Positions 1 to 6,613 of a stretch of DNA of 64,000 nt are shown here, one piece after another. The stretch spans positions 70,323 to 134,322 of the forward strand of contig JAQTWT010000004.1 of the NCBI GenBank assembly GCA_028689145.1. Direction: 5' to 3'. The translations under genes and the position numbers were made by a program. The notes under the pieces were generated by a model. It had not been told where the DNA came from. It worked only from the letters and a program-made list of their open reading frames with translations, and did not search any database. The DNA comes from Gallionella sp. GTDB lineage: Bacteria; Pseudomonadota; Gammaproteobacteria; Burkholderiales; Gallionellaceae. Each line of letters opens with the position of its first letter. The stretch's first letter is position 1.

Positions 1-346
1 CGATGCCCAACGGGCGGCGCAGGATGCGCGGCGACAGCTCGGTGAGGAACAGGGCGATGCCGAAGCTGACCGGAATGGCGATCAGCAACGCGATACCCGA
101 GGTGATTAGCGTGCCGACGATAGGAATCAGCGCGCCGAATTGATCGTTGACCGGGTCCCATTCGGAACTGGTCAGGAAGCCGAAGCCGAATGCATTGATG
201 GCAGGCATGCTGCCCATTACCAATGAACCGATGATGGCGGCGAGCAAAGCCAATACGCCAAATGCGGATACGCGTGTCAGATTGCGGAACAGCAAATCCA
301 ATACGTTATGTCGTTTAAGGCTTGTTTCGCGTAAAAACGTTGGCAT
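1..346 (-). CDS. pstC: Phosphate ABC transporter permease PstC, N-terminal part (cut by window edge)
   Basis: PstC is one of two inner-membrane permeases of the PstSCAB high-affinity phosphate importer. The visible 115 codons read from an ATG at 346 (MPTFLRETSLKRHNVLDLL). A first membrane segment follows (near residues 24-44), then the motif FGFGFLTSSEWDPVNDQFGA, typical of PstC periplasmic loops, then a second membrane segment and ELSPRILRRPLGI running off the left edge. It lies 68 bp downstream of pstS on the same strand, with a terminator-like hairpin between them, the classical pst order. The family call is firm; the gene is incomplete only because the window ends. Confidence 0.93.
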   Translation of the reverse strand, partial: MPTFLRETSLKRHNVLDLLFRNLTRVSAFGVLALLAAIIGSLVMGSMPAINAFGFGFLTSSEWDPVNDQFGALIPIVGTLITSGIALLIAIPVSFGIALFLTELSPRILRRPLGI

Positions 347-373
347 AAATCGGGCCTGTCAGTGAGAAAAATA

Positions 374-392
374 CGGGGGCTTCAAGCCCCCG
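374..392 (-). terminator. Hairpin with U-tract between pstS and pstC
   Basis: On the minus strand CGGGGGCTTGAAGCCCCCG forms a strong stem followed by TATTTTTC, the form of a rho-independent terminator. It sits 23 bp after the pstS stop and 28 bp before the pstC start. Partial termination here would give more binding protein than permease, the usual stoichiometry of ABC importers. That role is inferred. Confidence 0.75.
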
Positions 393-414
393 CGATTATA
401 CCTAACTAGAACTG

Positions 415-1467
415 TTATTTAGTCAGCGACGAACCGGATGCATCGCGGATCTGGTTTTTCCAGGCTTTGCGGATCAGGTTCTGCACGTTTTCCGGCAACG
501 GCACATAGTCAAGTTCTGCCGCCAGTTTATTGCCATGGGTATAAGCCCAGTCAAAGAACTTCAATACTTCCTTGCCGCCAGCCGCGTCTTCCTGCATTTT
601 GTGCATCAGGATGAAGGTTGCGCCGCTGATTGGCCAGCTGTCTTTGCCCGGCTCGTTGGTCAGGATTTCGTAGAAACCCGGTGCCTTTTCCCATTGCGCA
701 TTGGCAGCGGCTGCCTTGAACGTGACATCGCTGGGTTCGACGAAGTTGCCGTCGAGGTTCTTCATCTGCACATAGGCCATCTTGTTCTGCAGTGCATAGG
801 CGTATTCCACATAACCGATGGAATTCTTGATGCGCTGTACATAGGAAGCCACGCCTTCGTTACCCTTGCCGCCGGTGCCGGCTTTCCAGGAAACCGCAGT
901 GCCTTCGCCTACTGCGGACTTCCACTCGGCGCTGGCCTTGGACAGGTAGTTGGTGAAGATAAAGGTGGTGCCGGAGCCATCGGAACGGTGCACCACGGTG
1001 ATGTTTTCGTCAGGCAGCTTGACATCCTTGTTCAGTGCGACGATAGCCGGGTCATTCCATTTGGTGATCTTGCCCAAGTAGATATTGGCCAAAGTGGTGC
1101 CGTCCAGCTTCATTTTGCCGGGGGTTACGCCCTCGACGGTAACGACCGGCACTACGCCGCCGATCACGGTCGGGAACTGCATCAGGCCATCCTTGTCCAG
1201 CTTTTCCAGTGTCAACGGCATGTCGGATGCGCCGAAATGCACGGTTTTTGCCTGAATTTGCTTGATGCCGCCGCCCGAGCCGATGGATTGGTAATTCATC
1301 TTGACGCCAGTTTTTGCGTTGTAGGCTTCAGCCCACTTAGCGTAGATCGGATAGGGGAAGGTCGCGCCCGCGCCGGTGATTGTCGCGGCTGCCATGCTAG
1401 CGCCGGCATAGGCCATGGCGCTAGCGGCGGTGATGCCGATGATGAGTTGCTTGAGTTTGCTGTTCAT
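415..1467 (-). CDS. pstS: Periplasmic phosphate-binding protein PstS
   Basis: PstS captures inorganic phosphate in the periplasm and delivers it to PstCAB. The 350-residue protein has a Sec signal peptide (charged start MNSKLKQL, hydrophobic core, cleavage probably after SMAA near residue 27), then GAGATFPYPIYAKW and HRSDGSGTTFIFTNYL (near 162), whose SGTT segment is a phosphate ligand in the family. I chose the ATG at 1467 because GGAGA lies 6 bases upstream; an in-frame ATG at 1479 would add METL. It is first in the pst operon and has a weak Pho box about 45-62 bp upstream. Confidence 0.96.
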   Translation of the reverse strand: MNSKLKQLIIGITAASAMAYAGASMAAATITGAGATFPYPIYAKWAEAYNAKTGVKMNYQSIGSGGGIKQIQAKTVHFGASDMPLTLEKLDKDGLMQFPTVIGGVVPVVTVEGVTPGKMKLDGTTLANIYLGKITKWNDPAIVALNKDVKLPDENITVVHRSDGSGTTFIFTNYLSKASAEWKSAVGEGTAVSWKAGTGGKGNEGVASYVQRIKNSIGYVEYAYALQNKMAYVQMKNLDGNFVEPSDVTFKAAAANAQWEKAPGFYEILTNEPGKDSWPISGATFILMHKMQEDAAGGKEVLKFFDWAYTHGNKLAAELDYVPLPENVQNLIRKAWKNQIRDASGSSLTK

Positions 1468-1511
1468 TAGGGTCTCCATTGTGTTGAGTATGTGGCTTTA
1501 TTGTATGATTC

Positions 1512-1529
1512 TTAACAATTATTTGACGG
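1512..1529 (-). promoter_or_regulatory. Weak Pho box candidate upstream of pstS
   Basis: The minus strand reads CCGTCAA-ATAA-TTGTTAA, two 7-base units with a 4-base AT-rich spacer, matching the CTGTCAT consensus at 5/7 and 4/7. The layout fits PhoB binding and pstS is a core Pho gene, but the match alone is weak. Confidence 0.4.
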
Positions 1530-1678
1530 TGCTGCTTGGATCAACAACGCTTTGATGCAGGCACATACTAAGGTAGTTATATTACGGGATTATTACAAAA
1601 TAAGGTCAAGTTCGCAGTTTCTCGCTACCTTGCCCAAGATGCCTTTCGCCGCTTCGCTAGCCTGTGGCCGGTGCAATA

Positions 1679-1701
1679 AAAACGGGCATCCGAGAATGCC
1701 C
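1679..1701 (-). terminator. Rho-independent terminator, probably of the porin gene
   Basis: On the minus strand AACGGGCAT and ATGCCCGTT pair around a short loop and are followed by TTTTATTGC. The only upstream gene on that strand is the porin, whose stop lies about 300 bp away across several repeats. Confidence 0.6.
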
Positions 1702-1749
1702 GTTGTTTGTTACTAAACGACGATACTGCTTCGTCGGTAGCGCTATCCT

Positions 1750-1798
1750 AACCAGCGACTAGGCTGCGGTTTTTTGCATTCTGGTCGATTGGCTAGTG
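1750..1798 (+). repeat. Diverged copy of the 61-bp hairpin element (copy A)
   Basis: AACCAGCGACTAGGCTGCGG starts the element and a partly complementary arm ending GGTCGATTGGCTAGT closes it. The left arm is nearly identical to copies at 1948, 24768 (inverted) and 40640; the right arm has drifted and the usual TTGTTTCA end is missing. Confidence 0.6.
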
Positions 1799-1934
1799 TA
1801 GTGCACCGTAATTAACGGAACTTATGTTCAAACCCTTGTAGGTCGGGCTTTAGCCCGACATGTCGGGTTGAAACCCGACCTACAATGCTGCGCTTACCGT
1901 TGGTATAAGTTCCAAACAGAATGGCGCACTACAC
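1796..1934. repeat. 139-bp inverted-repeat element with a central REP-like palindrome
   Basis: The outer arms are GTGTAGTGC (1796) and GCACTACAC (1926). Inner arms GGAACTTAT (1817-1825) and ATAAGTTCC (1905-1913) are also complementary. A GTAGG palindrome lies in the centre. A related but diverged copy surrounds the palindrome at 23432. No coding frame is seen, so it looks like a small non-autonomous element or stacked repeats between pstS and the porin gene. Confidence 0.6.
1838..1883. repeat. REP-like double palindrome with GTAGG heads (copy a)
   Basis: GTAGG and CCTAC close the element, and each half contains its own hairpin (GTCGGGCTTTAGCCCGAC and TCGGGTTGAAACCCGA). This head-to-head pair with GTAG ends resembles REP doublets moved by REP-associated tyrosine transposases. 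No such transposase gene is in the window. Confidence 0.75.
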
Positions 1935-1947
1935 TGGTTGTTTCATC

Positions 1948-2008
1948 ATAACCAGCCACTTGGTTGTCGTTTTTTGACAACCTAGTGGAATGGCTAGTTG
2001 TTTCATCA
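1948..2008 (+). repeat. 61-bp hairpin element, copy B
   Basis: It begins ATAACCAGCCACTTGGTTGT and ends AATGGCTAGTTGTTTCATCA, folding into one long stem with a T-rich loop. Its last three bases are the complement of the porin stop codon. Copies C and D have the same 61-bp length. Confidence 0.7.
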
Positions 2009-3112
2009 GAAGCTGTGTTTCATACCGAACGAGAACACGGAAGGCGAAGCGCCCACGCCGTTGACGGTACCGGCTGAAGCCGTGCTCTGGCTGAAGCCGT
2101 AATCGCTGCCGGTCTTGTTGCTGATACGGGAGTAGATTGCATACAGCTTGGTGCGTTTGCTCATGCCGTGGTCGTAGCCCAAGCTGATCTGGTTCGCGCC
2201 GCTATTGACGGTTGTACCCAGTTGGCCAGCTTTACCGTAGGCAAATTTAACGGCATTCATGCCCATATTGTACTTGGCAGCCAGATAGTAGGCATTGTGG
2301 CCGCGAGCATTGGCACCCAAGGCACCGGTATTGTCGTCAGTTTTTTCATAGACGAATCCCAGACCCAGAGCATCGATGTCATAGCCTACGCCCAGCTTCC
2401 ATGCCGACTCTTTAGTGCCCAGAATGCTGCTGAGCTTATGTTCTTCGTAACCAAATCCTGCGTAGAGTGCACCAGCCTTGTACATTCCGGCCAGGCTCAG
2501 TGCATTGGACTTGGCTTGCGCGGCAGTGGTGTTGGCTTCTGCCAAATTGACGTAAGCGATTGCGCCGGTGAAGCCACTCATCGCAGGAGAGATGTAGGCG
2601 ATCACGTCAGGCTGGCGACCATCGAAAGCTGCAAAAGCGGAATCAACGGTAGTGGGGCTGGTCACACCACCCATCAGCGCGCGGTTATCGGCGATGCTGT
2701 CGCCAAAAATATCCAGTGCGCGTGTGGCTAACTTGTACGGGGTGTCGTGACGGCCCAGCAATACGGTACCCGCGCTCTCGCTCTTCAAACCCAAGAAGGT
2801 GTTGCGGGTACCAAAGGTACCGCCGGTATTGTCCATGTTGATCTGTTGTTCGATCTGCCAGACAGCTGCCAGGCCGTCGCCCAGACCTTCAGAGCCCTTG
2901 AAACCCAGTTTGGAGACGTTGCTCGAAACGTTGTTTTTGCTGGTGCCGCCAACGCCGGCAGCAGAAGTGCCAGTGTTGATGACATCAAAGGACAGGTCTG
3001 CCGCGCCATAAACGCTTACATTGGCGGTGTCGGCCAAGACGGGCGATGAGAAGGCTGCTGCTGCCACCGCGACGGCGATGAGTTTCTTTTGCTGCGCGAA
3101 TGCTTTTTGCAT
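2006..3112 (-). CDS. Outer-membrane porin, Gram-negative porin family 4
   Basis: This is a general diffusion porin of the betaproteobacterial OmpC/PorB-like type, a 16-strand trimeric beta barrel expected in the outer membrane. The 368 residues start with a signal peptide (MQKAFAQQKKLIAVAVAAAA, cleavage probably after VLA at 27), followed by the strand NVSVYGAADLSFDV. Alternating strand patterns such as KLGFKGSEGLGDGLAAVWQI follow, and the protein ends SFGMKHSF with the terminal Phe used by the BAM machinery. AAGGAG lies 9 bases before the ATG. A Pho-box-like site upstream and the olsB/pst setting suggest it is made under phosphate limitation, possibly as an anion pore; selectivity cannot be read from sequence. 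Confidence 0.92.
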   Translation of the reverse strand: MQKAFAQQKKLIAVAVAAAAFSSPVLADTANVSVYGAADLSFDVINTGTSAAGVGGTSKNNVSSNVSKLGFKGSEGLGDGLAAVWQIEQQINMDNTGGTFGTRNTFLGLKSESAGTVLLGRHDTPYKLATRALDIFGDSIADNRALMGGVTSPTTVDSAFAAFDGRQPDVIAYISPAMSGFTGAIAYVNLAEANTTAAQAKSNALSLAGMYKAGALYAGFGYEEHKLSSILGTKESAWKLGVGYDIDALGLGFVYEKTDDNTGALGANARGHNAYYLAAKYNMGMNAVKFAYGKAGQLGTTVNSGANQISLGYDHGMSKRTKLYAIYSRISNKTGSDYGFSQSTASAGTVNGVGASPSVFSFGMKHSF

Positions 3113-3198
3113 CGTTAAATCTCCTTGTAGTTATTAAAGCCGCCACAGTGCGACCCCGGCAGCTTAATTGGCGAATATGATAAATTTATTAATGAAAA

Positions 3199-3216
3199 AT
3201 GAAGTATTTGTGACAA
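3199..3216 (-). promoter_or_regulatory. Pho box candidate upstream of the porin
   Basis: The minus strand reads TTGTCAC-AAAT-ACTTCAT, matching CTGTCAT at 5/7 and 4/7 around a 4-base A/T spacer. It lies in the 109-bp gap between olsB and the porin start, beside other Pho-type genes. Confidence 0.5.
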
Positions 3217-3221
3217 AAATA

Positions 3222-3974
3222 TTACCGTCCTAGAAAGTGTTTGGCATAGCGGTTGCTCATGCGCGACATAGGCAACAAAATCAGCAGGTCGGCGGTATTG
3301 AATTCTGCATCCCATGCCGGTTCGCCGCAAATATAGGCCCCGAGACGCAGATAACCTTTGATTAGCGGCGGGATTGGCGCGTCGAGGTATTGGTTTAGCG
3401 CGTGCAGCGGCAGCGGGTTGCGGGGAAATACGCTGTATTCGATGGGCGCGGCATAGAGGCGGTGCAGTTTGCGGTAGATACTGGCTGCGACGTGGCCGCC
3501 GTCCGCCATGCCGATACTGGCGCAGCCGATCAGGTATTCGTGGCGATGTTGTTGCATGTATTGGGCGAGTCCGCCCCACAGCTGGGTAATGGTTGCGCCG
3601 TCGCGGTAATCCCGGTGCACGCAGGAACGGCCAACTTCCACCATGCTGTCGCTGAGGTGCAGCAAACGGGTCAGGTCAAATTCGTTTTGGGCATAGTAGC
3701 CGCCGATCTTCTGCGCCTGATCGGGGGAGAGGATGCGATAGGTGCCGACCACTTTATTCCCGTCGTTTTCGCGTACCAATAAATGTTCGCAATGCTTGTC
3801 GAAAATATCGCGGTCGATTCCTTCGCTGGCGCTCGGCAGGTTGGCCCCCATTTCTTCGGCAAATACCTTGAAGCGCAGACGTTGTGCTTCCAATACCTCC
3901 GATTCGTTGTGAGCCATGCTGGTTGTCAGGCGGTGGTGAATTGATGGTTGAGTTTGTCGATTTAGCTCCAGCAT
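3222..3974 (-). CDS. olsB: L-ornithine N-alpha-acyltransferase OlsB
   Basis: OlsB transfers a 3-hydroxyacyl group from acyl carrier protein to ornithine, making lyso-ornithine lipid, the first step to phosphorus-free ornithine lipids. The 250-residue GNAT-fold protein shows family motifs: EAQRLRFKVFAEEMGA (near 30), CEHLLVRE and VVGTYRILSP (near 62-84), VEVGRSCVHRDYRDG (near 112) and ASIGMADGGHVAASIYRKL (near 152). GGAGAT lies just before the ATG. A triple Pho-box-like array precedes it, consistent with phosphate control. The partner acyltransferase OlsA is at 31.5 kb and arginase, an ornithine source, at 25 kb. Confidence 0.9.
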   Translation of the reverse strand: MLELNRQTQPSIHHRLTTSMAHNESEVLEAQRLRFKVFAEEMGANLPSASEGIDRDIFDKHCEHLLVRENDGNKVVGTYRILSPDQAQKIGGYYAQNEFDLTRLLHLSDSMVEVGRSCVHRDYRDGATITQLWGGLAQYMQQHRHEYLIGCASIGMADGGHVAASIYRKLHRLYAAPIEYSVFPRNPLPLHALNQYLDAPIPPLIKGYLRLGAYICGEPAWDAEFNTADLLILLPMSRMSNRYAKHFLGR

Positions 3975-4033
3975 TGCATCTCCCTGGTCGGTTTAAAGAT
4001 GCCGGCAGGTTATGTAATCCCTATTGCAATACG

Positions 4034-4062
4034 ATGACGGGAAGATGAAGAGTTTATGAAAT
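4034..4062 (-). promoter_or_regulatory. Extended Pho box upstream of olsB
   Basis: On the minus strand three 7-base units lie 11 bp apart: ATTTCAT, TCTTCAT and CCGTCAT (6/7 to consensus), with spacers AAAC and CTTC. The array is about 60-90 bp upstream of olsB and is duplicated at 4929-4957. Confidence 0.6.
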
Positions 4063-4117
4063 GATTGCTTGGATAGCTGGTTAGAAAAACTGCTGCGCTG
4101 CACATTTATATTGCGTT

Positions 4118-4306
4118 TCAAATCAGTCCCGCGTAAACAATGGAGGCTTCGGTGCTGAAGGAAAGAAAAAATGCCGCTCCCCAGCCCAGACTTTTGTGGA
4201 AAGCGTTTTGCAGGCTTTGCTCGGGCTCCCGGTAAATCAGGATGCACGCCATCAGGATGATCATCCCGATGAACAGCCACACCAGCGCTAAAAACAGATA
4301 ATTCAT
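4118..4306 (-). CDS. Small two-helix membrane protein of unknown function
   Basis: This 62-residue protein starts at an ATG with AGGAG 9 bases upstream. The first hydrophobic helix is LFLALVWLFIGMIILMACIL (residues 4-23); a short polar stretch with YREPEQSLQNAFHKS follows, then a second weaker helix (GWGAAFFLSFSTEASIVYAG). I do not recognise the family. It lies 31 bp after the STAS gene on the same strand and just before the olsB promoter, so it may share the phosphate-responsive STAS transcript. Confidence 0.6.
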   Translation of the reverse strand: MNYLFLALVWLFIGMIILMACILIYREPEQSLQNAFHKSLGWGAAFFLSFSTEASIVYAGLI

Positions 4307-4337
4307 CGTATGATTCTCCTGTGCAGATTGGATGAGC

Positions 4338-4739
4338 TCAAGTGGTTGTACGGGGTTGCTGGCATGAAAATGCGCTGCTGCGCTTTGCCGGGATATAAGC
4401 ATTATTCCGGCTGTCCGGAATAAATACAGAGGTGTGCTTGATGTTAAATATCTGGTTGAAATTGGCGACTTCCAGCAACTTCGATACCGCGCCGGCTGTA
4501 TTGAGCAGCGAAACCGTCTTGTTGGCTGCATTGGCGCGTTCATTCAGCAGCATCAACATGCCCAGTGCCGAGCTGTCTACATAATCCAGCTGGCTCATCT
4601 CGATCTCGATTTCGTGTACTGCGGCGTTATCAAGCAGCGGCGCATAAGCATCCTTGAAATCGCGATGTACTTGGAAGTCAAAACGCCCGGACATCGCAAC
4701 GCGTGCCGAACGGTCATAGATTCGTACATTGATAGCCAT
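4338..4739 (-). CDS. STAS-domain protein A, RsbV/SpoIIAA-like anti-sigma antagonist
   Basis: STAS antagonists bind an anti-sigma kinase when unphosphorylated and are switched off by phosphorylation of a Ser. The domain spans about residues 2-100 of 133: the strand MAINVRIYDRSARVAMSGRF, then YVDSSALGMLMLL with the predicted phospho-Ser directly after Asp. The C-terminal 30 residues are polar and unlike the paralogues. The ATG at 4739 follows a G-rich GGGGGA signal. It is one of five close STAS paralogues here (11784, 19524, 24083, 63551) and the only one behind a duplicated olsB promoter. Its kinase partner is not in the window. Confidence 0.88.
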   Translation of the reverse strand: MAINVRIYDRSARVAMSGRFDFQVHRDFKDAYAPLLDNAAVHEIEIEMSQLDYVDSSALGMLMLLNERANAANKTVSLLNTAGAVSKLLEVANFNQIFNIKHTSVFIPDSRNNAYIPAKRSSAFSCQQPRTTT

Positions 4740-4807
4740 GATTCCCCCTTTGTTGAAAAACTGTTGAGTTTCGAAGAACAGATGTTGGTTGTTCGTCAGG
4801 CTGGCGA

Positions 4808-4870
4808 TTAAGCGATGCAGCACTGAGGATCAGGCGGTAGTATTTCGTGTTGTCGATCCGGCTTTGGCAT
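4808..4870 (-). pseudogene. Truncated duplicate of the olsB 5' end (20 codons)
   Basis: GGAGATGCA-ATG followed by a 20-codon frame (MPKPDRQHEILPPDPQCCIA) resembles the start of olsB in its ribosome site and in the stretch ATCGACAA...CCACCGCCTGA. Similarity continues upstream through the Pho-like array to about 4985. The frame stops 69 bp before the STAS start, so this looks like a partial duplication of the olsB promoter and first codons, now acting as a leader for the STAS gene. The peptide may or may not be made. Confidence 0.6.
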
Positions 4871-4928
4871 TGCATCTCCTTGATTTACGGAAGATGCATG
4901 CAGGTTATTGGATACTTGTTGCTGCACG

Positions 4929-4957
4929 ATGACGGGAATATGAAAGGTTTGTGAAAT
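4929..4957 (-). promoter_or_regulatory. Duplicated extended Pho box upstream of STAS gene A
   Basis: The minus strand reads ATTTCAC-AAAC-CTTTCAT-ATTC-CCGTCAT, the same three-unit layout as upstream of olsB. Flanking bases from about 4846 to 4985 also align with 3950-4090. Confidence 0.55.
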
Positions 4958-5000
4958 CGCTATTTGGAAAGTTTGTCGGAAAAACGTAAAGGGGTTTGCA

Positions 5001-5018
5001 GCGTAACAAAACTGTCAC
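5001..5018 (+). promoter_or_regulatory. Pho box candidate upstream of the first phoU
   Basis: GCGTAAC-AAAA-CTGTCAC: the second unit matches the consensus at 6/7 and the spacer is A-rich, while the first unit is weak (3/7). It lies 50 bp before the phoU ATG, with the Pho array of the divergent STAS gene about 45 bp away. Confidence 0.6.
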
Positions 5019-5067
5019 GATGCGCGGGTAGCATGAGTTGCTTGATCTATCTTTAAGTAAGTAGCGG

Positions 5068-5775
5068 ATGACCAATAACGAACACACTTCCAAACAGTTT
5101 GATGTCGAACTCGAAGCGGTGCGGGCGCGCGTGCTGCAAATGGGCGGTCTGGTGGAAAGCCAGATCAGGCTTTCCATCGAGGCGTTGATCGGCAGTGATG
5201 TGGCAATGATGGATCGTGTCATTGCCGATGATCAACTCGTCAACGCGTTTGATGTCGAAATAGACGAAAGCTGTAACCGGATCGTTGCCTGCCGTCAGCC
5301 GACCGCGGGTGATTTGCGCATGGTGATGATGGTGATCAAGACTATCACCGATCTTGAACGGATCGGCGACGAGGCAAAGAAGATTGCGCGCATGGGCAAG
5401 TTGCTGGCGGAGAGAAACAGTTTCAGCCTGCCTCGCTATCAGGAGATCAGGCATTCAGCCATGATGGTGTTGGATATGTTGCGCAAGTCGCTGGATGCTT
5501 TTGCGCAGCTGGATATTTCCAATGTCGCGGACGTGGTACGCCAGGACGAGTTGGTGGACGAGGATTTTCGTACCATCATACGTCACCTGATTACCTTCAT
5601 GATGGAAGACCCGCGCACCATATCCACTTCGCTGGAAATTCTGTTCGTGGCCAAAGCCATCGAGCGCATGGGCGATCACGCCAAGAATATGTCCGAATAT
5701 GTGGTCTATATGGTCAAAGGCCGCGATGTGCGCCATGTCACGACGGAAGAGATCGAACGCGAGGTACGGGAATGA
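5068..5775 (+). CDS. phoU: Phosphate signalling regulator PhoU (first copy)
   Basis: PhoU is a peripheral membrane protein that links the Pst transporter to the PhoR/PhoB system and represses it when phosphate is plentiful. The 235 residues form the usual two-fold repeat of three-helix bundles. Both metal-cluster motifs are intact: ERIGDEAKKIARM (near 97) and ERMGDHAKNMSEYVVYM (near 197). Length is normal. The gene points away from the pst genes and a second phoU follows 48 bp downstream, probably in one transcript from the Pho-like promoter at 5001. Confidence 0.95.
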   Translation: MTNNEHTSKQFDVELEAVRARVLQMGGLVESQIRLSIEALIGSDVAMMDRVIADDQLVNAFDVEIDESCNRIVACRQPTAGDLRMVMMVIKTITDLERIGDEAKKIARMGKLLAERNSFSLPRYQEIRHSAMMVLDMLRKSLDAFAQLDISNVADVVRQDELVDEDFRTIIRHLITFMMEDPRTISTSLEILFVAKAIERMGDHAKNMSEYVVYMVKGRDVRHVTTEEIEREVRE

Positions 5776-5823
5776 GTTTGAACATTAAAACCCAAGCTGT
5801 ATTCAAACTAAGGCGGGCATATT

Positions 5824-6531
5824 GTGGCGGCGAATAACGAGCATACATCCAGGCAGTTTGATATTGAGCTTGATGCGGTAAGAAGCAGCGTCATGCAAAT
5901 GGGCGGGCTGGTTAGGGAGCAGTTTAAACTCGCGATGAAAAGCCTGCATAGCGGCGATACGGCCGTGATGAAGCATGTGCTGGATTTGGGTTATCAGGTT
6001 AACAGCATGGAGGTCGAGATCGACCGCAAGTGCAAACTGGTTCTCGCGCAGCGCCAACCAGAAGCCGTTGACCTGCGGACGATACTGACGGTGCTGAAAA
6101 TCACCACCGATCTCGAACGGATGGGAGCGCAGACAGAGCTGATCGTGCGGAGGGCGGAAATGCTATTTCAGTCCGGGCGGCTCAACCTGCCCCGTTCCGT
6201 CGATATAATCAACTGCGCCGACAAAGCATTAAGCATGGCTGACCAATCGATGGAAGCATTCTCCCGGTCGGATGTGGGTATCGCCATCCGGGTTATCCGG
6301 CAAGATAAGCAGGTCAACGAGGAATACAGTTATATCACGCGCAACCTGATAGGTAGCATGCTGGAAGACCCGCGCTTTATCTCGGCAGCGCTGGATTTTC
6401 TGTTCGTGGCCAAAGCAATTGAACGCATCGGCGACCATGCTAAAAATATATCGGAATACGTGATCTTCATGGTGACAGGGCATGACGTGCGCCACTCGTC
6501 GATTGAAGAAGTGGAGAGTAAGGCCCTGTAG
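5824..6531 (+). CDS. PhoU paralogue with one altered metal motif
   Basis: This second 235-residue PhoU-family protein starts with GTG (MAANNEHTSRQFDIELDAVR), closely parallel to its neighbour's start, so the pair arose by tandem duplication. The C-terminal motif ERIGDHAKNISEYVIFM is intact, but the N-terminal one reads ERMGAQTELIVRRAEM: the Asp of the E-x-x-x-D metal motif is Ala. One of the two metal clusters may therefore be lost or altered, and this copy may have a specialised role. GTG is preceded by AAGGCGG. A near-perfect Pho box for glgP follows its stop. Confidence 0.9.
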   Translation: MAANNEHTSRQFDIELDAVRSSVMQMGGLVREQFKLAMKSLHSGDTAVMKHVLDLGYQVNSMEVEIDRKCKLVLAQRQPEAVDLRTILTVLKITTDLERMGAQTELIVRRAEMLFQSGRLNLPRSVDIINCADKALSMADQSMEAFSRSDVGIAIRVIRQDKQVNEEYSYITRNLIGSMLEDPRFISAALDFLFVAKAIERIGDHAKNISEYVIFMVTGHDVRHSSIEEVESKAL

Positions 6532-6546
6532 GGCATTAGTCTTGCG

Positions 6547-6564
6547 GTGTCATCACGCTGTCAT
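6547..6564 (+). promoter_or_regulatory. Near-perfect Pho box upstream of glgP
   Basis: GTGTCAT-CACG-CTGTCAT: the units match the CTGTCAT consensus at 6/7 and 7/7 with the standard 4-base spacer. It lies 50 bp before the glgP start and 16 bp after the phoU-like stop, at the usual distance for PhoB activation. Confidence 0.75.
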
Positions 6565-6613
6565 CATTCGCTGAAACAATGGCCGCTTCAAACACCATCG
6601 TTCAGAGTGCCGT

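Noticed and set aside
535..1470. Long plus-strand open frame opposite pstS
   Set aside because: It is a shadow of the pstS codon pattern, with no ribosome site and no recognisable domain.
1740..2010. CRISPR array
   Set aside because: The repeats here are palindromes of different types without regular spacing or unique spacers, and no cas genes are near.
3115..3579. Minus-strand frame overlapping the end of olsB
   Set aside because: It is out of frame with olsB, Arg/Pro-rich and has no family similarity, so it is a shadow.
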